Shown here piece by piece: positions 1 through 5,121 of a stretch of DNA of 5,178 nt (position 1 is the stretch's first letter; every line of letters starts with the position of its first letter). Origin of the DNA: an uncultured Verrucomicrobiota bacterium (lineage in GTDB: Bacteria > Verrucomicrobiota > Kiritimatiellia > RFP12 > UBA1067). Both the position numbers and the translations under genes were made by a program. Under the pieces are notes generated by a model. That model saw only the letters and a list, made by a program, of their open reading frames with translations. It had not been told where the DNA came from and did no database searches. The stretch covers positions 1 through 5,178 of the forward strand of contig CALZAJ010000124.1 in NCBI GenBank assembly GCA_945613785.1. The letters run 5' to 3'.

Positions 1-88
1 ACTCCTGCTTGCGCGAGAAGAAGAATCCGATACCCAGCATCAGCGCGAGATAACCCGCAAACGCACCCAAGACAATCCAATCAAACAT
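1..88 (-). CDS. Probable sodium:solute symporter (SSS family), N-terminal fragment
   Basis: Only the first 29 codons are in the window; the gene continues past the left edge. The visible protein begins MFDWIVLGAF, has one strongly hydrophobic helix (about residues 3-24, ending GIGFFF), then a basic SRKQE segment. A short N-terminus, a first helix with a G-Y-x-x-L-M-L-G-I-G-F pattern and an immediate SRK-type basic turn are what the first transmembrane helix of SSS-family (sodium/solute symporter) proteins usually look like. Such proteins import sugars, amino acids or similar solutes with sodium across the inner membrane. A possible ribosome binding site AAGGG lies 9 nt before the ATG. It follows the 79-residue exported protein gene by 90 nt with a hairpin between them. 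The substrate cannot be judged. A different polytopic membrane protein is possible, because only one helix is visible. Confidence 0.6.
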   Translation of the reverse strand, partial: MFDWIVLGAFAGYLALMLGIGFFFSRKQE

Positions 89-133
89 CCTCTGCTACCC
101 TTCTCGTCGTTCCCCCGGCCTTGTCAAACTGAA

Positions 134-160
134 GACACTGCCACGCGAGGTGGCAGCGTC
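134..160 (-). terminator. Hairpin terminator after the small exported protein gene
   Basis: A perfect 7-bp inverted repeat, CTGCCAC (138-144) and GTGGCAG (150-156), encloses a 5-nt loop. Past a single A/C mismatch it is extended by GAC/GTC arms (134-136 and 158-160). Read on the minus strand it lies 18 nt after the stop codon of the 79-residue gene and is followed by a modestly T-rich TTCAGTTTG. The T tract is imperfect, so termination may be partial and the symporter gene could receive read-through. No convincing promoter for the symporter was seen: a TTGACA at 127-122 has no matching -10 box at the right distance. Confidence 0.55.
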
Positions 161-178
161 CTGTCGATCCACGCGGGA

Positions 179-418
179 TCAGAACTTGAACGTGACGTTC
201 ACGCCACCCCAAACCTGCTGGTTGTGGTTGTCGGCACCGCAGGTCATGTAGCCGCTCAGCACATCAACTCCCGCCTCAACGTAGAAACCGCTGTCTCCGC
301 CCTCTTCGGCAGCCTCGGCGGCAGTCTTGTCAGCGGCAGGAACCGCAACAGGAGCAGGTTCATCGGCGAACACTCCGAACGCAGTTGCCGCAATGGCTGC
401 GACCAGCAGTTTCTTCAT
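179..418 (-). CDS. Small exported protein resembling a shrunken outer-membrane beta-barrel
   Basis: The 79-residue product starts with a clear signal peptide: MKKLL, a hydrophobic core to about residue 17, and a probable cleavage site VFA|DE after residue 18. Residues 19-43 are rich in Ala, Pro and Glu and look like a disordered linker. Residues 44-60 (GFYVEAGVDVLSGYMTC) read as an amphipathic beta-strand of the type that opens the barrel of many secreted barrel proteins. Residues 68-79 (QQVWGGVNVTFKF) look like a final barrel strand ending in the C-terminal Phe recognised by the BAM machinery. Two strands cannot make a barrel, so this may be an internally deleted relic of a larger outer-membrane protein, or a real small envelope protein. 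The ATG at 418 is supported by AGAGGA (433-428) 9 nt upstream. The gene has its own promoter-like sequence and terminator, so it seems to be a single transcription unit. No specific family is recognised. Confidence 0.6.
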   Translation of the reverse strand: MKKLLVAAIAATAFGVFADEPAPVAVPAADKTAAEAAEEGGDSGFYVEAGVDVLSGYMTCGADNHNQQVWGGVNVTFKF

Positions 419-457
419 CTCAATAATTCCTCTTGTGTTGTTGAAAAAACGGCGGAT

Positions 458-487
458 AGTTTACAATAACATTGACAAAACCGTCAA
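458..487 (-). promoter_or_regulatory. Putative sigma-70-type promoter for the 79-residue exported protein gene
   Basis: On the minus strand TTGACG (487-482, five of six matches to the -35 consensus) is followed after 18 bp by TAAACT (463-458, four of six matches to the -10 consensus). The spacer and flanks are AT-rich compared with the coding sequence around them. The -35 box overlaps the stop codon of the HD hydrolase gene, and transcription would start about 30 nt before the ATG at 418. The call rests on the motif only. Confidence 0.4.
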
Positions 488-499
488 GGAGAAACGGTT
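479..499 (-). terminator. Weak hairpin with short T run at the end of the HD hydrolase gene
   Basis: AACCGT (499-494 on the minus strand) pairs with ACGGTT (484-479) around a 9-nt loop, followed by further T residues (ACGGTTTTG). The stop codon of the HD gene lies at the loop/stem boundary. It could act as a weak terminator of the six-gene operon, but the stem is only 6 bp, the T run is short and the element overlaps the proposed promoter of the next gene. It may be a chance structure. Confidence 0.22.
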
Positions 500-1275
500 A
501 TTTCCCCCAGCCGAGCAGATGCTAAATCGCATAATTCGTCAATCATCGTCGAATCCGTCAGTTCATGCAGGAATTGACGGCGATACGCGAGGTGTCCGCG
601 CTCGCGGCAGATGCGGCGTGAGGTGTCGTATTCAAGTCCATTGACCATCCAGCCGACCTGAATCAGCACAAAATCCGCGAGGGACTTGATCTTCTGATAC
701 TCAACCGGACGACCTGCCCGAATGGCCTCCGCCACCTCCGGATTTGGAGCGGCCGTCGTTGGCAGATTCCAAAACGCCCTGGCATCATGGCGCCAGTCCG
801 TCGACTTGACCTGATCCTCCAGAACGCGGAAAATGTCCAGCTTGTCGGCATCCCGCACCGTCTGGGAACAGGTCCGTGTCAGCGGATCGAGTCCGTCGGG
901 AATGTCACGACGGTTATGGTAGAGCACCGCGGACAGAATCGCCGCACGGTCGTCCCAACCAGCCAGCCAACCCTTCTCCTTGACGATGTCGTGGGAGAAG
1001 ACGGCGTGATCGACGGAATCCGAGTCCCGAAACGTGTTATAGACGCGGAGCTGTTCGTAGCGTCCCGTATCATGCAGGAGCGCCGCCGCTTCACAGGCCA
1101 GCGAGGTCCGGTCATCAAAGCATTCCTCCGCGGCGATGCGTCGCGCGGCCTCAACCACCTTCATCGTGTGGACGAGCTTCAGCTGCATCATCGGCGGGAG
1201 ATGGCCGTCCGCGCCGCGGAAGGTGTCGACATAGGCGCGATAGGCCTCGCGCAGGGCCTCAAGGGACGAACTCAT
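484..1275 (-). CDS. HD-domain metal-dependent phosphohydrolase
   Basis: The 263-residue soluble protein has no signal peptide or membrane helix. It carries the metal-binding signature of the HD superfamily in order: H36 (LVHTMKV), H68-D69 (ALLHDTGR), H90 and H95 (DHAVFSH), H120 (LYHNR) and D144 (DADKLDIF). The full set suggests an active enzyme, with the extra histidines allowing a two-metal centre. Known HD enzymes cleave phosphate esters of nucleotides or cyclic nucleotides, or other phosphorylated substrates; the substrate here cannot be read from sequence. The C-terminal region (about 190-263) is alpha-helical-looking and holds no second recognisable domain. The ATG overlaps the stop of the upstream DUF4159 gene in an ATGA arrangement and has GGAG (1286-1283) 7 nt upstream, so the two genes are probably translationally coupled. 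It is the last gene of the operon. Family assignment is firm; the role in the cluster is unknown. Confidence 0.9.
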   Translation of the reverse strand: MSSSLEALREAYRAYVDTFRGADGHLPPMMQLKLVHTMKVVEAARRIAAEECFDDRTSLACEAAALLHDTGRYEQLRVYNTFRDSDSVDHAVFSHDIVKEKGWLAGWDDRAAILSAVLYHNRRDIPDGLDPLTRTCSQTVRDADKLDIFRVLEDQVKSTDWRHDARAFWNLPTTAAPNPEVAEAIRAGRPVEYQKIKSLADFVLIQVGWMVNGLEYDTSRRICRERGHLAYRRQFLHELTDSTMIDELCDLASARLGEITVSP

Positions 1276-3041
1276 TTCTGGTCTCCGCTGGTCGCGCCCT
1301 CAAAATGACGCGCATAGTAGGCGTTGAAGGCGTAGTACATCACGTTGATGCCGAGCTTGAAGGCCTGTTCGGCCACCGCTTCGGACGCTCCGGAGTGTCC
1401 GTCCTTCCAGGCATCGTTGATGTCGCCCGGATGGTAGAAGACCGCCAGTCGGTCACCAATGCGGATGCCGCGGGCGCGCGAACCGTCGTGGTGCCAGAAC
1501 GGAGGCGCTCCGTCCGGGAACGAATACGGTTGCTGGTAGATCGGATCGTCGTTCGGAATGTCGATGAACGGCTTGTCCGGGAAGATGCGCGAAACAAGAC
1601 TGCGGACCGCGCCGCCGAAGTTGCCGCCGCCATTGTCGATAAAGAGCATGCCGCCTTCGTCCACGAGGTACTTGCGGAGCTCCGCGATGTCGGAGTTGGA
1701 CACGTTGATGCCACGCGAACCGGTCAGGAACACGAACGGCGGCGCATAGTGCTTCGGAAACTTGGAGAGACGCGAGATCGGACGCGACTCCGTCTCCTTC
1801 CAGATCGGGAAGCCCGTGATCTTGTGGAACTTGACCAGGAGGTTGTAGTCGGACCCCTTGCCCATGTCCTGATCCCAGTCGCCGCCGGCGTACTCGAGAC
1901 GGATGAAGCGCACCTTGGCATCCGCCAGGCCCTTCGGCCAACCACCCGTCTTGCCGCCGCCCTTGCCGAGCTTGCCGCCCTTCTTCGCGGGCTGGTCAGC
2001 CACATACTGGTCCTGCGTCTCGTTCTCCATCTCCTCGAGATTCTTGTTGTCGTCGATCTTCGCACGCTCGAGGATGTACGGACTCCACTTGTTGAGGATA
2101 TACTTCTTTTTCTTCTTCTCTTTCTTGATCTTCTTCACCTTCACGACCTGAAGCTCCGGCGTACCGGAACCCTGGACGAGTCCGTACGGATCCTCCCAGT
2201 CGCAGCCACGGAAGATGAACGGTGCGGCGAGCACAAAGAGACAAAGTCCGATCGCCCAGTACCAGGACGTGCGATAACGCGGATCGGGACCTCCCGTGCG
2301 GAACCGTCCGACAATGCGGTCTCCCATCGAATCGCCCTGTCCGACCTTGTAGGTACGACGGACAGACGAGAGCGCCAGCGCCAGGAACATCAGCAGTCCG
2401 AGCAACAACACCGGAATGAAAACACCCAGCGAAGCCGTCCAAATCGCATTGCGCGAGAGCTTGTCAAACAGCTTGTAGTCGGCGGTATAGAGAATCGAGG
2501 GTGCCGTAAACGCCAACCGTATCGCCCCGAGCACGCCCAGCACCCAGGCCGCATAGGCCGCTTCGAGAATCAGATAGACGAACTTGAGCGGAATCCAGCA
2601 GAGCAACGCCGCCACCGCACAGAAAAGCGCAATGCCAGAGGCCAACCCCGCGAAACGCTCGAGCTCGGACGTCGCCACCGGCGCCTCGGACGACGCCACC
2701 GCGGACGCCTCGGACGACGCCTCCTGCGGCTGCGCCGGCTCCTCGGCCGGCGGCTGGGACACAATCCCCGCCTCGAAAAGAACGCGCTGATTCTCCTTGC
2801 TGAACTGCGCCCAATCGACGAACCGTTCGGACAAGAACCAGCCCGACCACGCGACGACCGCCCCCATCAGGAGAAAGCCGAACATGAGGCGCAGCCGGAG
2901 CGGAATCTTCCCGGACTTGTCCCAAATCCAGCCAAGCGTCCCACCGACAGAGCGGGCGATGGCGTTGTGCAGCCACTGAAGCACCACCGTCGGATCCTGA
3001 CGGAAGCGCGAAAAGGCCGAATCTCGCTTATTGTCGCTCAA
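1272..3041 (-). CDS. DUF4159 domain protein with five predicted membrane helices
   Basis: The product has 589 residues. Predicted membrane helices lie near 51-70, 131-150, 153-177, 201-225 and 260-277. Between the first two is a Pro/Ala/Ser/Glu linker (96-127) with an 8-residue repeat. After the last helix come a lysine-rich run (301-313), a KYILNKWSPYIL segment and a Gly/Lys linker (353-370). The DUF4159 domain covers about 375-575, with recognisable pieces VRFIRLEYAGGDWD, PFVFLTGSRG, LRKYLVDEGGMLFIDNGGG, DRLAVFYHPGDINDAW and LGINVMYYAF. This family is of unknown function and appears related to the class I glutamine amidotransferase/ThuA-like fold; I see no catalytic triad I can assign. The arginine-rich loop 228-259 suggests cytoplasmic placement, which would put DUF4159 in the periplasm. 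The start is TTG: an in-frame stop lies three codons upstream, and no ATG occurs before residue 53. A GTG at residue 19 or 20, preceded by AGGA, is an alternative. It begins 10 nt after the TonB-like gene. Confidence 0.88.
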   Translation of the reverse strand: MSDNKRDSAFSRFRQDPTVVLQWLHNAIARSVGGTLGWIWDKSGKIPLRLRLMFGFLLMGAVVAWSGWFLSERFVDWAQFSKENQRVLFEAGIVSQPPAEEPAQPQEASSEASAVASSEAPVATSELERFAGLASGIALFCAVAALLCWIPLKFVYLILEAAYAAWVLGVLGAIRLAFTAPSILYTADYKLFDKLSRNAIWTASLGVFIPVLLLGLLMFLALALSSVRRTYKVGQGDSMGDRIVGRFRTGGPDPRYRTSWYWAIGLCLFVLAAPFIFRGCDWEDPYGLVQGSGTPELQVVKVKKIKKEKKKKKYILNKWSPYILERAKIDDNKNLEEMENETQDQYVADQPAKKGGKLGKGGGKTGGWPKGLADAKVRFIRLEYAGGDWDQDMGKGSDYNLLVKFHKITGFPIWKETESRPISRLSKFPKHYAPPFVFLTGSRGINVSNSDIAELRKYLVDEGGMLFIDNGGGNFGGAVRSLVSRIFPDKPFIDIPNDDPIYQQPYSFPDGAPPFWHHDGSRARGIRIGDRLAVFYHPGDINDAWKDGHSGASEAVAEQAFKLGINVMYYAFNAYYARHFEGATSGDQK

Positions 3042-3051
3042 GGTCGTTCAC

Positions 3052-3525
3052 TCAGAGGTCAATGCTGTCAAGATCAAAACCCTTCGGCGGCGCCTCGACC
3101 TGCTTGTCGAGCGGCGTCTGCTGCGGCTTGCCGTCCGTCGCCTTGGCTTCCGCCTCGGCCTTCGCCACGGCTTCCTTCGCCTCGGTCGCAGCCGTGGCCT
3201 TCGCCTTCTTCTCGGCCGCCTTCGCATCCTCAGCGGACATCTCCTTGGCGTTCGCCTTCTGCGCGGCAAGAGCCTCGGCCGCATCCTTGTCGTCGCGGGC
3301 CTTCTGCTCGGCGGCCTTCGCGGCCTCCTTCTCAAGCTGCTTAATCACGCCCGGCGTGTTGAACCCCTTCTCGGACGTCAGACCCCACTTCGCCCAGGCC
3401 TTGTAAAGACCGAACGACGTGAGACCGATGACGAGAAGGTGGATGATGACGGACAGGAAGATGCCCGAGCCGAGACTCGTCTTCGAGCTGTCCTTGAGAA
3501 GCGTTTCAGGATCGACTGTTGCCAT
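3052..3525 (-). CDS. TonB/TolA-like single-pass protein without C-terminal domain
   Basis: The 157-residue protein has a short cytoplasmic N-terminus, one membrane helix (about 20-42) and a long Ala/Lys/Glu segment (60-130) that should form an extended helix or coiled coil, much like the middle of TolA. It ends with a Pro-containing tail (PPKGFDLDSIDL). Inside the helix S25-V-I-I-H29 reproduces the SxxxH spacing that TonB and TolA use to engage ExbB/ExbD or TolQ/TolR. That agrees with its position 42 nt after the second ExbD-like gene. The globular C-terminal domain that binds outer-membrane receptors or Pal is absent, since TonB and TolA are normally well over 200 residues. The reading frame is intact, so this looks like the native length. 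No convincing ribosome binding site precedes the ATG. It probably works with the adjacent motor proteins in the inner membrane. No gene name is justified. Confidence 0.65.
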   Translation of the reverse strand: MATVDPETLLKDSSKTSLGSGIFLSVIIHLLVIGLTSFGLYKAWAKWGLTSEKGFNTPGVIKQLEKEAAKAAEQKARDDKDAAEALAAQKANAKEMSAEDAKAAEKKAKATAATEAKEAVAKAEAEAKATDGKPQQTPLDKQVEAPPKGFDLDSIDL

Positions 3526-3567
3526 GGTGAGTTCGTTGTAGAGGGTAGATGATAGAGTGTGGATGTG

Positions 3568-3963
3568 CTATTTCTTTTCGCCGACCAGGACGACCTTGAC
3601 GCCACAGGAGCCAAGGGCCTCGATCGCGGGCATGAAATCCTTCTTCTGCAGATTCTTGTCGACCAACAGATGCACGGGCTTGTCACGGTGTTCGCCGACC
3701 GCCTGCTGAACGGCCGACTCGATCAGGTTCCTGTCGACCTCGACACCCTGCACGTAGAACTTGCCGTTCTTGTCGATGACGACGTCCACCTGGGCGTCGT
3801 CGATCGCATCGACCTCCTGGCTCGACGGCTTCTCGGCCTCGATGTTGGCGGACTTCATGAAGTTCGACGCGAGGATGAAGAAGATGATGAGAAGGAACGC
3901 GATGTCGCCCATCGACGACGTCGGCAGCACCAGGTCCATCCTCTTCCTCTTGCGAATCGGCAT
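3568..3963 (-). CDS. ExbD/TolR-type biopolymer transport protein, second copy
   Basis: The product has 131 residues. A basic N-terminus (MPIRKRKR) is followed by one membrane helix (about 17-35) in which D20 sits in SSMGDIAFLLIIFF. This is the essential proton-carrying aspartate of the ExbD/TolR family. The rest is a periplasmic domain (about 40-131) of typical ExbD size, with the usual VVIDKNGKFYV strand pair and the HLLVDKN segment. It should join the ExbB-like protein and the other ExbD-like protein in an inner-membrane motor powered by the proton gradient. I chose ATG 3963 over an in-frame ATG at 3999. It has a perfect GGAGGA 8 nt upstream, follows the previous stop by a single base (TAA-G-ATG), and gives the normal family N-terminus. 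The longer form would add twelve residues overlapping the previous gene. It shows limited identity to the first copy outside the membrane helix. Confidence 0.93.
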   Translation of the reverse strand: MPIRKRKRMDLVLPTSSMGDIAFLLIIFFILASNFMKSANIEAEKPSSQEVDAIDDAQVDVVIDKNGKFYVQGVEVDRNLIESAVQQAVGEHRDKPVHLLVDKNLQKKDFMPAIEALGSCGVKVVLVGEKK

Positions 3964-3964
3964 C

Positions 3965-4393
3965 TTACTGTTCCTCCACGATCGCCACGACGCCACCAAC
4001 CTGGGCGATCGTCGTCACGACCTTGAAATAACGGTCCCAATCGACTTCCTCGGCCATCTCGACGATGACCATGCGTTCCTTCTCGGGCTTGGCCGAAAGA
4101 TTGAGCTTCATCAGACGGACCTTGAGCTCCGCGAGCGACACTTGCTCGCCGGCCGACTCCTGCTCGCCCATGCCGAAGAGAATCTTGTCCGCCATGATGT
4201 TCACGGTCGGCGTCTTCTTCTCCTCGGCCTGCACCTGCTGGTCGGGCGGCGAAGCACTCGGAATGTCGACGGCCCGTCCCGTCGCCTTCTCGAATGTCGT
4301 CGTGAGGACGAAGAAGATGATCAGGAGAAACGAGATGTCCGAAAAGGACCCCGTCTCGATCTCGGCCTTCGCCCGCTCTTTCCTGTTACGCAT
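3965..4393 (-). CDS. ExbD/TolR-type biopolymer transport protein, first copy
   Basis: The product has 142 residues. A charged N-terminus (MRNRKERAKAEIE) leads into one membrane helix (about 16-33) with D19 in GSFSDISFLLIIFF, the conserved proton-path aspartate. A short linker rich in Pro, Gln and Glu (45-61) precedes the periplasmic ExbD domain (about 62-142). That domain has a PTVNIMADKILFG strand pair and an ERMVIVEMAEEVDWDRYFKVV segment that corresponds to the family's conserved second half. It starts 31 nt after the ExbB-like gene, with a weak AGGA about 12 nt before the ATG, and ends one base before the second copy. Tandem, diverged ExbD genes behind one ExbB-like gene imply a motor whose ExbD dimer contains two different chains; that is an inference. 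Confidence 0.93.
   Translation of the reverse strand: MRNRKERAKAEIETGSFSDISFLLIIFFVLTTTFEKATGRAVDIPSASPPDQQVQAEEKKTPTVNIMADKILFGMGEQESAGEQVSLAELKVRLMKLNLSAKPEKERMVIVEMAEEVDWDRYFKVVTTIAQVGGVVAIVEEQ
3972..3977 (-). promoter_or_regulatory. Strong ribosome binding site that fixes the start of the second ExbD-like gene
   Basis: GGAGGA lies 8 nt before ATG 3963 on the minus strand, inside the last codons (VEEQ) of the first ExbD-like gene. It is the best Shine-Dalgarno sequence in the window. It supports the 131-residue form and suggests the two ExbD-like proteins are made together. Confidence 0.75.
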
Positions 4394-4424
4394 CGTTATC
4401 GAAGTTCCTACCGCCAGTCGCGCC

Positions 4425-5057
4425 TCACGCTTCGCCCACGGTTTCCATCATGTCGGTGAGACCCGCATCGATGGTCGACGTGATGTCATCGATCTTCCGC
4501 GTGAAGAGGTTGTAGCAGACCGCGCACGGCATGGCGACGATCAGTCCCGCCGCCGTCGTGATCAGCGCTTCGCCGATACCGCCCGCGACCGCGCCCGGAT
4601 CGAGACCGGCGCTGGAGGCCATGACATCGAACGAGGAGATCATGCCCGTGACCGTTCCGGTCATGCCGAGGAGCGGAGCAATGGCCGCGACGAGCACGAG
4701 GAGGTTCAGACGGACCTCCAGCGGCTTGAGCGCCTTCGGCGCATATTCCTCCATCGAACGGACCGCGGCAGTCGCGGCTTCGTCGGCCGCCTTGCCCTTG
4801 CCCATCTGCCGGACGAAGCGGTTGAGGCCCGTCACAAACGTCGCGGCAACCGGACCCTTCGCCCCGCCGGCCGCTTCGAGCGCCGCCATCACGTCGCCCT
4901 CCTCAAGCTTGCCGCGAACGGTCTTTCGAAGGCCTTCGTAGTCTCCCCCGGCGGCCTTGAACGCGCGCATGCGGTCGATGATGACCGCGAGTCCCAGAAT
5001 CGAGCACAGGAGAAGCGGAAGCATCATCCAACCGCCGTCCATGAGTAGTCCGAGCAT
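4425..5057 (-). CDS. MotA/TolQ/ExbB-type proton channel protein
   Basis: The product has 210 residues and three membrane helices near 6-28, 118-140 and 160-184. This is the standard ExbB/TolQ topology, with a cytoplasmic loop between helices 1 and 2. The family signature is plain: APLLGMTGTVTGMISSF at 127-143 and ALITTAAGLIVAMP at 164-177, including the polar threonines (T135, and T167 or T168) that line the proton path with the ExbD aspartate. It should form the pentameric ring of an inner-membrane motor energised by the proton gradient. The length is close to that of typical ExbB/TolQ proteins. ATG 5057 has AAAGGA 8 nt upstream. A promoter-like extended -10 lies just before it, so it probably heads the six-gene operon. 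The partners are encoded directly downstream. Whether the motor serves uptake, envelope integrity or another task cannot be told from this gene alone. Confidence 0.95.
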   Translation of the reverse strand: MLGLLMDGGWMMLPLLLCSILGLAVIIDRMRAFKAAGGDYEGLRKTVRGKLEEGDVMAALEAAGGAKGPVAATFVTGLNRFVRQMGKGKAADEAATAAVRSMEEYAPKALKPLEVRLNLLVLVAAIAPLLGMTGTVTGMISSFDVMASSAGLDPGAVAGGIGEALITTAAGLIVAMPCAVCYNLFTRKIDDITSTIDAGLTDMMETVGEA

Positions 5058-5065
5058 TTGACTTG

Positions 5066-5071
5066 TCCTTT
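5066..5071 (-). promoter_or_regulatory. Ribosome binding site of the ExbB/TolQ-like gene
   Basis: AAAGGA lies 8 nt before ATG 5057 on the minus strand. It selects this ATG over the in-frame methionine codons at residues 6, 11 and 12, which lack an equally placed site. Confidence 0.65.
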
Positions 5072-5091
5072 CAGTTGTAAATCTCTTTTGT

Positions 5092-5100
5092 ATTATATCA
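5092..5100 (-). promoter_or_regulatory. Extended -10 promoter element before the ExbB/TolQ-like gene
   Basis: The minus strand reads TGATATAAT here, a perfect TATAAT (5097-5092) with the TG one base upstream that defines an extended -10. The -35 position (around 5115-5121, GTTACT or TGTTAC) matches the consensus poorly, which an extended -10 can compensate for. Transcription would start near 5085, giving a leader of about 27 nt. The AT-rich block stands out from the surrounding GC-rich sequence. It is the likely promoter of the six-gene operon, although read-through from the gene upstream is not excluded, as no terminator was seen between them. Confidence 0.55.
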
Positions 5101-5121
5101 AATCACCCGCGCCGAGTAACA

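Noticed and set aside
122..127. TTGACA on the minus strand as a -35 box for the symporter gene
   Set aside because: The positions 16-18 bp downstream are GC-rich (around AGAAGG) and hold no -10-like hexamer.
1305..3344. Very long plus-strand open frame (679 codons) opposite the DUF4159 and TonB-like genes
   Set aside because: Its translation is dominated by Arg, Leu and His low-complexity text, as expected from the antisense of a GC-rich coding region. The minus-strand frames beneath it have clear domains, membrane helices and operon spacing.
3052..3525. TonB-like gene as a frameshifted or truncated pseudogene
   Set aside because: The frame is intact and ends in a distinct Pro-containing tail with a stop 10 nt before the next gene. 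I see no remains of a TonB or TolA C-terminal domain in the 10-nt gap or in the following frame.
3964..3999. Longer second ExbD-like protein starting at ATG 3999
   Set aside because: It would overlap the previous gene by 35 bases and add twelve residues unlike the family N-terminus, whereas ATG 3963 has GGAGGA at ideal spacing.
4065..5048. Plus-strand open frame of 327 codons opposite the ExbB-like and first ExbD-like genes
   Set aside because: It is the antisense shadow of two well-recognised genes, with no recognisable domain or plausible composition.
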